The notes beneath the pieces were generated by a model. It was given only the letters and a program-made list of their open reading frames with translations. It did not search any database and was not told the origin of the DNA. Made by a program: the position numbers and the translations under genes. 64,000 bases of DNA from Pelomonas lactea (GTDB taxonomy: Bacteria > Pseudomonadota > Gammaproteobacteria > Burkholderiales > Burkholderiaceae_C): assembly GCF_043555885.1 (NCBI RefSeq), contig NZ_JBIGHX010000006.1:288760-352759 (forward strand), written 5' to 3'. The first letter of the stretch is position 1. Every line of letters starts with the position of its first letter. Shown here piece by piece: positions 1 through 11,131 of the stretch.

Positions 1-2441
1 TGGCCGTCCAGCGTCACGCTGGCGGGCTGCCAGCCGGTGCCCTGGCCGGGCAGCGGCACGGCCACCAGCGCCTGCGCGTGGATCTCGGCGCGCAGCTGCA
101 CCGCCGAGTCCTGCGCGCTGACGAGCAGCCGGGCCAGGTCGGCACATTGCGGCACGCAGTCGGGCGGCGCGGCGAGCTTGCCGCGCAGCGCCTTCAGCTG
201 TTCATCGCTGGGCCACGGTGCGGTGGGCGCAGTGGGCGTTGCTGCGGGCTTGTCGTCCGCCGCGTCGCTGGGCGTGGGCGCCAGGCCGAGGCCCAGCGCC
301 ACGCACAGCGCGGCCGCCACGGCGGCACCGCTGCGGCGCGGCGGCAGCGCGGGCGGCCTCAGGCCGGTCACCACCACCAGGGCCAGCGCCAGCAGCGCCA
401 GGCCCAGCAGCTTCAGCAGCGCCGTGGCCCAGGGCGGCAGCAGCCACAGGTTCAGCGTCTGCTCGGGCGTCACGGGGCCGCTCCAGCTCAGCGTGTGCGC
501 GCGCCAGCGCCACGTGGGCAGGCCGGGGCCGGTCTGCACGCGGGCGCCGGGGTCCACGCGGGCGAGGTCGCTGCTGTAGGGCGAGATGCCCTTGGGCGGC
601 GCCTTCATCATCAGCGCGGGCGGCGGCACCACCCGCTCCGCCACGGCGGCGTCCCGCCGCGCATCGGGCATCTCTTCGTTGACGGCGGCGGGCACGGCGA
701 CTTCCTCCTTGTGGGCGAAGCCCAGGCCGCTGTGGACTTGTTCCAGGCTCGGGTAGATGGCCTGGCGGATCTCCGTCACGGCATAGGGCAGCAGCACCAG
801 CACCAGCAGGCCGGCCACGGCCAGCCGGCCGCGCGCAAACAGCGTCTGCGCCCGCCCCGCCGGCATCACGCGCGCCAGCGCCGTCAGCGCCAGCAGGCCG
901 AACCACAGCACGGCCGGCGGGCTGCCGGGCGTGTGCCAGGTCAGCGCCAGCGCCACGCCGACGAGCACGCCGGTGCGCCAGCCCAGCAGCCGGTAGGCCG
1001 CCAGCGCGGCCAGCAGCACGAAGAAGAAGTCCCACAGCGTCCACATCGCCACCCACGCGCCGTCGGCACGGCTGGGGCCTTGCGCATGTAGCAGCCGCCA
1101 GCCGGGCGGCAGCTGCAGCGTGGCCTGGACGTGGTCCACCGTGCTGGCCCAGCCGCTGGCGGGCAGCGCGCCGTCACGCGGCCAGCGGCTGTCGGCCTCG
1201 ATGATGGCGCGGCTGTTGCGCACCTCGAAGCCGGCGGGGCCGTCCTTGGTGAGCTGCGTGATGGGCTGGTCGTCGCCGGTCAGCGCGGCGCGGCCCAGCT
1301 GGCCCGGCGCGGCCATCGTCAGCCGCGCGCTGGCCGACAGCGTGCCGTCGAAGCGGTCACTGGCCGTGAAGCCGTGGCCGTCGAAGTCCAGCCACAGCGT
1401 GCGGTTCAGGCGCAGCGCGTCAGGCGCGGGCTTGGCGTTGCCGCGCTGCAGCTCGGTCAGCTTCAGCGTCTCGCCGGGCTTGAGGCGGAAGGCCGGCAGC
1501 GCGCGCCAGCCCTCGGGCATCTCCACCTGGCGCGGGTCCACGCTGGCCACGCCCTCGGGGCGGACCAGCCGCAGCGCCGGCGCGGCCTTCACGGCCCAGA
1601 CTTCCTCGTCGGTGGCCGTCTTGGGCAGGGTCAGGGCTTGCACGGGTGAGTTCAGCCGCGCGGTCAGCTGGATGCGCCACGCACCCGGCCTTGCCTGCAC
1701 GACGAGCCGGCCGTCCTCGGCCAGCCGGGCGGGCAGCGGGCTGTCCAGCTGCATCGCCACCAGCCCCGGCAGCAGCGCCAGCGGCAGCTCCACGGCGCGG
1801 GCGCGGCCGGCCACGCGCAGCTCGTAGGCCGTCGTCACGGTCAGCGGCAGCTCGTCGTCGACGAGGCGCACCGTTTGCACGCTGACGCTGTCGGTCGCCT
1901 CGGCGGGGCTGGCCGCCGCGCGCAGCCACAGCCGGCCGTCGCCGTCGGGCGTGCGCGCCTGCGTGGCGCCGTCGCTGCTCACGACGATGGCGCCCAGGCC
2001 GGGCGGCACGGCCAGGTTCTGCGGCGTCTGTGCCCAGGCGATGCGCCCTTCGACGACATGCGTGCCCGGCGCCAGCCACACGGCCGGGTGGCCGTCGCCC
2101 TCGGTGACGGGCAGCGCCTTGCCGCCGGCCTTCACGTCCTGCGGCCACGCGCCGGGCTCGCCCGGCAGCGCCACGCGGGCCGGGGCGCCGAACACCTGCA
2201 CGTCCAGCCGGAACGTCGCCTCGCGCGCACCGGCACTGAGCTGCAGCCGGCCGGGCCAGACGCAGAAGGCTTGCTCCGACGACGCCACGGGGTTCACCGG
2301 GCAGCCCAGCGGCGGCTGGCCCTGCTGGGCCCAGGGCAGCCAGTCGCGCAATGCGGGTGGCAGCTCGGCCGGCGTCAGCGGCGCGGCGTGGGCGGCAAGG
2401 CCGGCCAGCAACAACAACAGCGGGTAGGTGAAGCGCTTCAT
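1..2441 (-). CDS. Large unrecognised membrane protein (3' end beyond window)
   Basis: An open frame of 813 codons runs from an ATG at 2441 to the left edge of the window with no stop, so the C-terminus is missing. The start is supported by an AGGGAGA ribosome site just upstream and by a clear signal peptide (MKRFTYPLLLLLAGLAAHA). The first 440 or so residues look periplasmic and beta-rich. Hydrophobic segments follow (around TLWDFFFVLLAALAAYRLL, LVGVALALTWH, LAVAGLLVLVLLPYAV and, further on, LLKLLGLALLALALVVV), so the product is probably an inner-membrane protein with a large periplasmic part. I do not recognise the family and assign no function. Several longer-looking frames on both strands here are arginine-rich shadows of this gene. 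Confidence 0.75.
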   Translation of the reverse strand, partial: MKRFTYPLLLLLAGLAAHAAPLTPAELPPALRDWLPWAQQGQPPLGCPVNPVASSEQAFCVWPGRLQLSAGAREATFRLDVQVFGAPARVALPGEPGAWPQDVKAGGKALPVTEGDGHPAVWLAPGTHVVEGRIAWAQTPQNLAVPPGLGAIVVSSDGATQARTPDGDGRLWLRAAASPAEATDSVSVQTVRLVDDELPLTVTTAYELRVAGRARAVELPLALLPGLVAMQLDSPLPARLAEDGRLVVQARPGAWRIQLTARLNSPVQALTLPKTATDEEVWAVKAAPALRLVRPEGVASVDPRQVEMPEGWRALPAFRLKPGETLKLTELQRGNAKPAPDALRLNRTLWLDFDGHGFTASDRFDGTLSASARLTMAAPGQLGRAALTGDDQPITQLTKDGPAGFEVRNSRAIIEADSRWPRDGALPASGWASTVDHVQATLQLPPGWRLLHAQGPSRADGAWVAMWTLWDFFFVLLAALAAYRLLGWRTGVLVGVALALTWHTPGSPPAVLWFGLLALTALARVMPAGRAQTLFARGRLAVAGLLVLVLLPYAVTEIRQAIYPSLEQVHSGLGFAHKEEVAVPAAVNEEMPDARRDAAVAERVVPPPALMMKAPPKGISPYSSDLARVDPGARVQTGPGLPTWRWRAHTLSWSGPVTPEQTLNLWLLPPWATALLKLLGLALLALALVVVTGLRPPALPPRRSGAAVAAALCVALGLGLAPTPSDAADDKPAATPTAPTAPWPSDEQLKALRGKLAAPPDCVPQCADLARLLVSAQDSAVQLRAEIHAQALVAVPLPGQGTGWQPASVTLDG

Positions 2442-2804
2442 GGGTCTCCCTGAGAGTGCGTGGCCGCAGCCGGCCGCATTGCAGCACAGCAGGCCGGCCC
2501 CGGCGCCGGGCTGGCGGCGCGGGCGCTGGGGGCGCGCCCGGCGGTGTCGTCGCGCGCACCGGCGGCAATCCCTGGCCGCGCGGGGCCGTCTCCTACAGGC
2601 CAGGGTGGCTCGCCCGCCCACACTGGCGGTACACGAACTCTTCCGTCGGTGTGTGCTGCGAACCGCCACCCCCACGGTTGCGCTCGGTCTGCTGGCCGCC
2701 GCCCTCGGCGGCGCCGCACGCTGCCTGGCTGCCCGCACATCCTTTGACAAGGCCGCCTGCGGGCGCGGCCGGCCCGCTTTCCAACCCCTGCCCAGGACGA
2801 CCCC
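2442..2804. other. Intergenic stretch, divergent promoters expected
   Basis: These 363 bases separate the leftward membrane protein gene from the rightward DUF4126 gene. Both genes start here, so both promoters must lie in it. A TTGACA hexamer occurs near 2744, but I see no matching -10 box at the right distance. All open frames across it read as low-complexity, arginine-rich shadows. I see no RNA gene or clear repeat. Confidence 0.5.
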
Positions 2805-3278
2805 ATGAAACTCCCCGCACTGCTGCCTTCGCTGCTCATCGGCGCCGTCGCGAGCTCGCGCTCGATGACGCCCATGGCCACCATCACCACCGCCCGCCTG
2901 GCCGGGCGTCAGGCGCCGGGGCGCCTGCTGCTGCTGGACCGCCCGCTGTTCCGCTTCGGCGCACTGCTGATGGGCCTGGGCGAGCTGCTGGGCGACAAGA
3001 TGAAGACGGCCCCCGACCGCACGGTGTTCCTGGGGTTGACGGCGCGCGTGGCCAGTGCCGGCATTGCCGGCGCCGCGCTGGCGCCCGAAGGCCAGGCGCG
3101 CGCCGGCGCGGCCGTGGCGGTGGCCACCGCCGTGCCGCTGGCCTATGCGACGCTGGCCGTGCGCAAGCAGGCGATGGCGCGCGTGGGCCAGACGCGCAGC
3201 GGCCTCGTCGAAGACGCGCTGGTGGTGGCCGCTGCCACCGCCATCGTCGCGCTGACGATGCGCGCGACGCGGGGCTGA
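2805..3278 (+). CDS. DUF4126-type small membrane protein
   Basis: The product is 157 residues, rich in Ala, Gly and Leu, with about four hydrophobic stretches, so it is probably an integral inner-membrane protein. The segment GELLGDKMKTAPDRT, followed by a second hydrophobic region (ARVASAGIAGAAL) and a C-terminal helix, is the arrangement I associate with the DUF4126 family, whose function is unknown. An AGGA ribosome site lies about nine bases before the ATG. It stands alone, divergent from the membrane protein to its left and 79 bases before the next gene. Confidence 0.7.
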   Translation: MKLPALLPSLLIGAVASSRSMTPMATITTARLAGRQAPGRLLLLDRPLFRFGALLMGLGELLGDKMKTAPDRTVFLGLTARVASAGIAGAALAPEGQARAGAAVAVATAVPLAYATLAVRKQAMARVGQTRSGLVEDALVVAAATAIVALTMRATRG

Positions 3279-3357
3279 GCCACCGCAGCACGGCTGGCGA
3301 CCTGAGCGCCCCGGCACCTAACATCGGGGTCAAAGGGCGACACCTCAGGGAGAAGAC

Positions 3358-4632
3358 ATGGGCTGGTGGAACCGATGCCGGGTGGCCGCGTTGGCGCTGG
3401 GCGTGGCGTGCGTGCTGCCGGTTCAGGCGCTGGCGCAGGCCATGACGCCGGACGTCGTGCTGGCGCGCGCCGATGCCGATGCAAGCGGCGGGTGGCCGGT
3501 GGTGCTGTGGGTCGTGGATGGCGACCGTTCGAGCGTCGTCATCAGCGCGCCGCGGGCGCAACTGGGCGAGATCCCCGGCGCGGCATGGGCCCCGGTGGAT
3601 GCCGACGCGCTGATGAACCTGGAGCGCTTCGGCGCGCCGCGGCTGCTGGCGTTGGCGGCGCCCGATGCCGATGCGGCATTGCTGGACTGGGAGCGACCGT
3701 CGCGCATGTCGTCGTTCCCGCCCTACGCGCATTGGCCGGGTGAACGGCTGGAGCTGCGCCACGCGGCCTGCGCCGGCGATGGCTGTGCGCCGCGACAGGC
3801 CTGGCGCATCGAGTTGCCACCGGGCAGCGGCGAGACGCTGCCGCTGGCCCGGCTGCTGCCGCAGCTGGGCTCCGACGCGCCGGCCTGGCTGGTGCTGCAC
3901 GTGGTGAGCCGGCATGCCGCGCCGGGGCTGATGGAGGTGCGCTATCTGGCCGTGCCGGCGCCGTTGCAGCCTGCGGCCGATGCTGCGAAGCGGGCCATCC
4001 TGCCCGCCGAGGCCGCGGCGCAGTTCCCGGCCATCCACACGGCGATGCTGATGCAGCTGGCGCGCGCGCAGGGGCGGGAGGCGACGTCAACGCTGATGCG
4101 CGCCGACGACCTGGGGCCCGTGCAGAGCCCCGGGTATGTGCGCTCGTGGCACAGCCATGCCAGCCAGCGTGCGGCGCTCGGGCTGCAGTCGCTCTCGCCG
4201 GACACCGGTGGCCTCGCCCGGCTGCTGCTGCGGCTGCATCCGGCCGACCGGCCCGCCACGCTGAGCCTGCTGGCCCGGTCGGTGGATGGCAACTTCGCGA
4301 CACTGCGGGCGCTGCTGCCCGCACCCGCCGACGTGCAGGCGCGCCGCGACCAGGTGGCCGCCCTGCGCTGCGAGCCGGCCTGCGCCGAGCGCCTTCAGGA
4401 GGTGGGGGTGAGATTGGCCCGGGGGCTGTCGCCCGAGCTGAAGGCCCTGGGTCGCCTGACGCCCGCCGAGCGGCTGTCGGCCTGCCGGCAGTCCTGCGAG
4501 TTCCAGAAACGCCGCACCGAGGAAGACCTGCCGGGCCAGCTCAACTCCGCGGCGCAGCGCCAGGCGCTTGCGTGGCGGTGGGTGGCATCGCTGACCGGCC
4601 GCACGGCGGCGCAGTGGCAGCAACAGCCCTGA
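3358..4632 (+). CDS. Unrecognised secreted protein
   Basis: A protein of 424 residues with a strong N-terminal signal peptide (cleavage expected after ALAQA), so periplasmic or exported. The ATG follows AGGGAGA at good spacing. I see no lipobox, no further membrane segment and no catalytic motif that I recognise. The C-terminal third carries two cysteine pairs (ALRCEPACAE and SACRQSCEF), which could form disulfides in the periplasm. It ends six bases before the convergent TonB-receptor gene. No function is assigned. Confidence 0.7.
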   Translation: MGWWNRCRVAALALGVACVLPVQALAQAMTPDVVLARADADASGGWPVVLWVVDGDRSSVVISAPRAQLGEIPGAAWAPVDADALMNLERFGAPRLLALAAPDADAALLDWERPSRMSSFPPYAHWPGERLELRHAACAGDGCAPRQAWRIELPPGSGETLPLARLLPQLGSDAPAWLVLHVVSRHAAPGLMEVRYLAVPAPLQPAADAAKRAILPAEAAAQFPAIHTAMLMQLARAQGREATSTLMRADDLGPVQSPGYVRSWHSHASQRAALGLQSLSPDTGGLARLLLRLHPADRPATLSLLARSVDGNFATLRALLPAPADVQARRDQVAALRCEPACAERLQEVGVRLARGLSPELKALGRLTPAERLSACRQSCEFQKRRTEEDLPGQLNSAAQRQALAWRWVASLTGRTAAQWQQQP

Positions 4633-4638
4633 GCAGGG

Positions 4639-6633
4639 TCAGCGCGGCTGCCAACTCAGAGACACGCTCCAGCCGCGCGGCGCGGCCGGCTCGAAGAAGC
4701 GGCGGTTGGCCTCGTTGACGATGACGCTGGCGGCCGTGGCGCGGTTCAGCAGGTTGTCGGCGCGCAGGCGCCAGCGCAGCTCGGGCGTCAGCGCGCCGCC
4801 GACGTTGAAACCCCACAGCCCGCCGCCGGCCGGCGCTGCGGTGCCGGCGTCGTCGGCCGGCAGGCGCGCGCGGCCTTGCAGGCCCAGCGCCGCGTCCAGG
4901 CCGTCGCCCTGCCAGCGCAGTTCGGCGCTGCCGAAGGTGGCGGGCACGCCGGGCAGCGGCAAGCCGGTCGCCAGCACGCGGGTGGCCAGCCGCGTGGCGG
5001 CCAGGTCCAGCTGCCAGCCGGGGGCCAGCGGCAGCGTGGCGGCGGCTTCCAGGCCGCGGCGGCGCGTCTGCGCGGCGTTGGTGAACACGGTACGGCCGCC
5101 GCTGCTGCTCAGCACGCTGATCTCGTCGCGCGTCTCGGCGTGGAAGGCGGTCAGCGCGAGGCGGCGTTGGCCGTCGCGCCCCGGCCCGCGAACCTCCCAG
5201 CCCAGCTCCGCCTGCCGGCTGCGCTGCGCGCGCAGCTCGTTGTTGAAGCCGCTGCCCTGCGAGCGGTAGGCCAGCTCCGTCAGCGTGGGCGACTCGGCCG
5301 CGCGGCCCAGCGCCAGGCGCACCACCTGGCCCGCCGCCGGCCGCCAGGCCAGGCCCACCACGGGCTGCACGCCGCTGAAGCTGCGTGCGCCGCTGTCGTC
5401 GCCGTTGGCGAGATACCGGTCCGCGCTGTCGAAGCGCAGCCGGCTGGCGCGCAGCCCGGCCAGCAGTTCCCAGTCGGGCGTGGGCGTCCAGCGCCACTGC
5501 GCGTAGGGCTCGCTGCTGGTGGCGCGGTTGGTCTCGTCGCGCTTGAGCGCGCCGGTGTCGCCGGCCTGGTTGAGGTAGCCGCGCCGCGCGTCGCGCTGCG
5601 TCTCGACGGCCCAGCCCAGTGTCAGCTCCTGCTCGGGCGCCAGGGCCCAGTTCGCGCGCGCGTCCACGCCGCCAAAGCGGCGCCGCAGCGCGATGACGCC
5701 GCCCGGGTGCGTGGGCGCGTTCTGCACGGCCAGCGGGATGGACTGCCACTGGTCCACCGCCCGATGGCCCACCCAACCGGCCACCTGCGCGCGCAGCTGC
5801 GGGGTCAGGTCGCGCAGCCAGCGCAGGCCCAGCTGCTGCTGCGTGGCGGTCTTGCGGGTGTTGAAGGCGTCGGCCTGCGGCGCGGTCTGGCGCGGGTCGG
5901 CGGCGAACTGCTCGGCGGTCAGGCCCAGCGGGTCGTCCGCCGGCTGGCTCTGCAGCTGTGCGACGACCAGCAGCTGCTGCTCCGCCGTGCGCAGCTGCCA
6001 GCGCGCCTGCGCCAGGCGGCGCTCGCTCTCGCTGTGGGTGCGCCAGCCGTCACGGTGCGTGGCTTGCGCGGTGACGCTCAGCGCCTGGCCGTCGGCGGGC
6101 AGGCGGTCCACGCTCACGCTGGCCTGGCGCAGGCCGAAGCTGCCCAGCGTCAGCGAAGCCTGCGTGCGGTCCTGCGTGGGCCAGCGGCTCTGCAGCGCGA
6201 TGACGCCGCCGCTGGCGCTGCCGTACAGCGCCGAGAACGGGCCGCGCAGCACCTCCAGCGACGCCGCATCGGCGATCAGCCAGTGGCCCAGCTGGCCCTG
6301 GCCGTCGGGCGTGCTGGCGGGGATGCCGTCGGCCACCAGCCGCAGCCCGCGCACGCCGAAGCTGGCGCGCGCGCCGTAGCCGCGGCTGGACAGCTGCAGG
6401 TCCTGCGCGTCGTTGCCGCGGTTGGCGGCGTACAGGCCGGGCACGCGCGACAGCGTGCGGGCCAGTGCCTGGGCGGGGTCCTGCGCGTCGGCGTCGCGGG
6501 CCAGCGTGGCGGCGTCCACGCGCTCCAGCGCCAGCGTGGGCGCCGCGGCGCGGCCGTGCAGCACGAGGGTGTCGAGCTGCTGGACGGTCTCTGTGCCGCC
6601 GGCCAGCGCCAGCGCGGTCAGCAGCCCGTGCAT
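4639..6633 (-). CDS. TonB-dependent outer-membrane receptor
   Basis: The product is 664 residues. After a short hydrophobic leader it has a TonB-box-like stretch (QQLDTLVLHG), a plug domain (about residues 40-150, with RVPGLYAANRGNDAQDLQLS, RGYGARASFGVRGLRL and EVLRGPFSALYGSASGG) and then a 22-strand-type barrel with alternating aromatic and polar residues. Receptors of this family import siderophores, cobalamin, sugars or metals with TonB-ExbBD energy; the ligand cannot be told from the sequence. The chosen ATG at 6633 places the leader at the N-terminus. An ATG 20 codons upstream (6693) would add an arginine-rich n-region and is a real alternative. The PQQ-dehydrogenase gene lies 172 bases upstream on the same strand. 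Confidence 0.9.
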   Translation of the reverse strand: MHGLLTALALAGGTETVQQLDTLVLHGRAAAPTLALERVDAATLARDADAQDPAQALARTLSRVPGLYAANRGNDAQDLQLSSRGYGARASFGVRGLRLVADGIPASTPDGQGQLGHWLIADAASLEVLRGPFSALYGSASGGVIALQSRWPTQDRTQASLTLGSFGLRQASVSVDRLPADGQALSVTAQATHRDGWRTHSESERRLAQARWQLRTAEQQLLVVAQLQSQPADDPLGLTAEQFAADPRQTAPQADAFNTRKTATQQQLGLRWLRDLTPQLRAQVAGWVGHRAVDQWQSIPLAVQNAPTHPGGVIALRRRFGGVDARANWALAPEQELTLGWAVETQRDARRGYLNQAGDTGALKRDETNRATSSEPYAQWRWTPTPDWELLAGLRASRLRFDSADRYLANGDDSGARSFSGVQPVVGLAWRPAAGQVVRLALGRAAESPTLTELAYRSQGSGFNNELRAQRSRQAELGWEVRGPGRDGQRRLALTAFHAETRDEISVLSSSGGRTVFTNAAQTRRRGLEAAATLPLAPGWQLDLAATRLATRVLATGLPLPGVPATFGSAELRWQGDGLDAALGLQGRARLPADDAGTAAPAGGGLWGFNVGGALTPELRWRLRADNLLNRATAASVIVNEANRRFFEPAAPRGWSVSLSWQPR

Positions 6634-6805
6634 CGCTGGTGTTCCGTGCGACGACGCGGACGGGTTGCGGGCCGAGCGCCGGGCCGCTCCCAAGCCGGCC
6701 CGCGCTGGCGATGTGCTCGCGGCTCAATGCCGTGAGCATCGCCGTCCCCTCGGGGGACCGACCAAGCGCGCCCGCGTTCAGCGGGGCGTGATTGGGCGAG
6801 GGGCG

Positions 6806-7909
6806 TCAAGGCTTGACTCGGACGATCTTGCCGGACGCTTCGAGGACGAGGTAGAGCAGCCCGTCCGGGCCCTCGCGCACATCGCGCATGCGGCCGGCGC
6901 CCTCGAACAGCTTCTCCTGTTCGGCGGGGCGGTTGTCGGCGTCCAGCTTCACGCGCTCCAGGTAACCGAACTTCAGCGAGCCGATGAAGAAGTTGCCCTG
7001 CCAGGCCGGGCCGTACTTGGCGCTCCTGAGCTTCGCCAGCCCGGCCGGCGCGATGGAGGGCACCCACTTGACGATGGGCTGCTCCATGCCGGCCTTGGCG
7101 AAGATGCCGTCGCCGATCTTGCCGCCGCCGTAGTTCTCGCCGTAGGTGATGACGGGCCAGCCGTAGTTCTGCTTGGGGCGGATGAGGTTGAGCTCGTCAC
7201 CGCCCTGCGGGCCGTGCTCGTGCTGCCAGAGCTGGCCCTTCTCATCGAACGCCAGGCCCTGCGAGTTGCGGTGGCCGTAGGTCCAGATCTCGGGCAGCGC
7301 GCCGGGCGTGTTCACGTAGGGGTTGTCGGCCGGCACGCTGCCGTCCTTGCCCACGCGCACGATCTTGCCGAAGTGGTTGTCCAGCGTCTGCGCGCGGTCC
7401 ATGCCCTTGTAGCGCTCGCCCAGGCTCAGGAACAGCTTGCCGTCCTGCGCCTCGGCGATGCGGCAGCCGAAGTGCAGCTTGCTGTCCATCTTCGGAACCT
7501 GGCTGAAGATGACCTTCACGTCGGTCAGCCGCTTGTTGTCGGCGCTGAGCTTGGCGCGGGCCAGCGCGGTGCCGTTGGTCTTGTCGGCGCCCGGCTCGGC
7601 GAAGCAGAAGTAGATCGTGCGGTTGCGCGCGAAGTCGCTGTCAGTGACGACGTCCAGCAACCCGCCCTGGCCCACGGCGTCCACCGCCGGCACGCCCTGG
7701 ATGGGCGCGCTGGGCTTGCCGCCGGCCTTGGCCGTGCGCAGCGTGCCGTCGCGCTCGGTGACGAGGAACTCGCCGCCGGGCAGGAAGGCCACGGCCCACG
7801 GCGTCTTGAGGCCGTCGACGACGGTTTCGAGCGACGGGGCGGCGTGGGCGGTGCCCAGCGTCAGGGCGGCGGCCAGGGCGGCAACCAGGGCGAAGGGGCG
7901 CTTGCTCAT
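6806..7909 (-). CDS. PQQ-dependent soluble aldose sugar dehydrogenase
   Basis: The product is 367 residues with a signal peptide cleaved near AHA (about residue 23), so it is periplasmic. It matches the soluble six-bladed beta-propeller sugar dehydrogenases (GSDH domain, Asd/YliI type). Visible signatures are TPWAVAFLPGGEFLVTERDG (36-55), KLHFGCR (144-150), YGHRNSQGLAF (211-221) and the highly conserved EHGPQGGDELN (231-241). Family members oxidise aldose sugars in the periplasm using PQQ and calcium, passing electrons to a soluble or quinone acceptor. The gene precedes the TonB receptor on the same strand. The two may be co-transcribed, although a 172-base gap leaves room for a separate promoter. 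Confidence 0.9.
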   Translation of the reverse strand: MSKRPFALVAALAAALTLGTAHAAPSLETVVDGLKTPWAVAFLPGGEFLVTERDGTLRTAKAGGKPSAPIQGVPAVDAVGQGGLLDVVTDSDFARNRTIYFCFAEPGADKTNGTALARAKLSADNKRLTDVKVIFSQVPKMDSKLHFGCRIAEAQDGKLFLSLGERYKGMDRAQTLDNHFGKIVRVGKDGSVPADNPYVNTPGALPEIWTYGHRNSQGLAFDEKGQLWQHEHGPQGGDELNLIRPKQNYGWPVITYGENYGGGKIGDGIFAKAGMEQPIVKWVPSIAPAGLAKLRSAKYGPAWQGNFFIGSLKFGYLERVKLDADNRPAEQEKLFEGAGRMRDVREGPDGLLYLVLEASGKIVRVKP

Positions 7910-7997
7910 GGGGATGGCGTGAGGCGGCTGCGAAGAGGGGCGCGCATCATCGCAGCCCGGCGAAACCCCCGGCCGATGCCGGCAATTTCAGCCGCCC

Positions 7998-8732
7998 TCA
8001 GTCATTCCATAGGCCGCCCAGCAGCCCCAGGCTCACGCTGAGCAGGTCCACGCCCAGCCCGCCGGGCCCGTGGAGCTGCCGCGACCCGGCGGGGCGCTCG
8101 CGTTGCTGCCGCGAGCGCTCCTTCTCCAGCGCGACGATGGCGTCGGCCACGTCCGAAGGGCTGCCCCAGGCCTGCCGTGCCGGCGCGTGGGCGTAGGTCT
8201 GCAAGGCCTTCTCCACGGCCTGCGGGTCCAGCAGCGACAGCGCCGTGCGGCAGTGCGAGCAGGCGTCTTCCTTGCGCAGGTCCACCGGCGCGCCGCAGGC
8301 GCTGCAGTGGATGGCGCCGACCTTCTTCGCGATGTCGGCGATCTCGGGCCGCGTCAGCTGGCGCACGAAGCCCTTCTCGATCATGAACGACGAGAAGCTG
8401 CTGAAGCGGCCGTGCCGGGCGGCGCAGCGGTGCGTGATGTAGCGGCCGCTGCGCACGATGTCGAAGCCCTGCACCAGCCCGCCGCGGCAGGTGGGGCAGG
8501 CCAGGCGGCTGTTCAACGGCGTGCGTGGCTCGTCGCGGTGCTGGTGCATGGCCTTGAACACGGTCGCCACGGCCTCGGGGGACAGCTTGAGGTTCTCCAT
8601 CTGGTCGAACCACAGGCCGTGGCAGCCGAAGCAGAAGTCGATCTCCACGTCGCCGCTGTACAGCGCGGGCAGCTTGTGCGCCTGCAGCGCATCGCCGCAG
8701 GAGGGGCAGGGGCGGGAGAGGGTGGTGGACAT
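7998..8732 (-). CDS. Zinc-ribbon (TFIIB-type) protein
   Basis: A 244-residue protein with repeated cysteine pairs: CPSCG (9-13), CFGCHGLW near 34-41, CPTCRGG, CSACGAP and CSHC. The first two pairs and the following GLWFDQ are typical of zf-TFIIB-like ribbons found in small bacterial proteins; the later pairs suggest two further zinc knuckles. The C-terminal tail (GVDLLSVSLGLLGGLW) is mildly hydrophobic. There is no signal peptide, so it is probably cytoplasmic. Function is unknown. It is divergent from the DUF3617 gene. Confidence 0.75.
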   Translation of the reverse strand: MSTTLSRPCPSCGDALQAHKLPALYSGDVEIDFCFGCHGLWFDQMENLKLSPEAVATVFKAMHQHRDEPRTPLNSRLACPTCRGGLVQGFDIVRSGRYITHRCAARHGRFSSFSSFMIEKGFVRQLTRPEIADIAKKVGAIHCSACGAPVDLRKEDACSHCRTALSLLDPQAVEKALQTYAHAPARQAWGSPSDVADAIVALEKERSRQQRERPAGSRQLHGPGGLGVDLLSVSLGLLGGLWND

Positions 8733-8853
8733 GGCGTCATCGTAGGGGTGGCGGTGTGTATCGCCTTGTCACCGAGGGATACCGCCTCCGCGGCCGGCCT
8801 GCTGGAATGCACGCCTCGATGACTTTTGCGCCGCCCGCGCGCGACCCCCAGCC

Positions 8854-9417
8854 ATGCTCCGTTCCTTCCCCGCCTCCTGCTGCGCGCTGGCCGCGCTGCT
8901 GCTGTCTGCCGGCGCCGCGAGTGCCGCGCCGGTGCTCGAACTGCAGCCGGGCCTGTGGGCGCATGACAGCGAGATCTGGATCAACGGCCAGTCGCTGAAG
9001 CCCGGCCTCGCCGCGCTGCGCACCAAGGTGCGGGGCCAGCTCACCGACGAGCAGAAGCGCGAGCTGGACCGCCGGCAGGCGGCCGAGAAGCAGTCGTGCC
9101 TGACGCCGCAGCAGGCGCGCATCGACCTGGCGCGCTACCTGGAAACGGCGCTGGCCAGCACCGGCGGCCCGTGGCGCTGCGAGGCCAACGCCAGCAAGCT
9201 GGACAGCAGCGCGGCCGAGGGCCGCTACGCCTGCCGCACGAGCGGCGGTGGCAGCACGCAGGGCAAGTTCTCCGCTACCTACGGGCCCAAGAGCTACCAG
9301 CTGGAACTCAACGGCCGCGGCAACGCCGTGGACGGCCGCACCGGCGAGGCGATCAGCGGTGTCGAAGTGGACCAGCGCATGCTGTCCACGGGGCGGTGGC
9401 TGGGCGGGGACTGCTGA
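8854..9417 (+). CDS. DUF3617-like periplasmic protein
   Basis: A protein of 187 residues with a signal peptide ending at ASA (about residue 24). The mature part begins LELQPGLWAHDSE, contains a cysteine in SCLTPQQA, a second pair in WRCEAN and YACRT, and ends in a final Cys. The 'PGLW' opening and paired cysteines fit the DUF3617 family, periplasmic proteins of unknown role. It is convergent with prfC, the stop codons being nine bases apart. Confidence 0.75.
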   Translation: MLRSFPASCCALAALLLSAGAASAAPVLELQPGLWAHDSEIWINGQSLKPGLAALRTKVRGQLTDEQKRELDRRQAAEKQSCLTPQQARIDLARYLETALASTGGPWRCEANASKLDSSAAEGRYACRTSGGGSTQGKFSATYGPKSYQLELNGRGNAVDGRTGEAISGVEVDQRMLSTGRWLGGDC

Positions 9418-9426
9418 GCGTCGCGC

Positions 9427-11079
<1,653 letters not shown>

Positions 11080-11131
11080 GGAGTGCTTCTGGCGGGCTAA
11101 CCGGCGATTATCGATGGCGCTCACCGGCCGC

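Noticed and set aside
202..2568. Long arginine/alanine-rich minus-strand frames around 202-1056 and 1420-2568, and + strand frames in the same area
   Set aside because: Shadows of the membrane-protein frame starting at 2441, which alone shows a signal peptide, membrane helices and a ribosome site.
6634..6805. Possible cobalamin or TPP riboswitch upstream of the TonB receptor
   Set aside because: GC-rich hairpins are present, but I find no B12-box or thi-box core matching the consensus well enough to call it.
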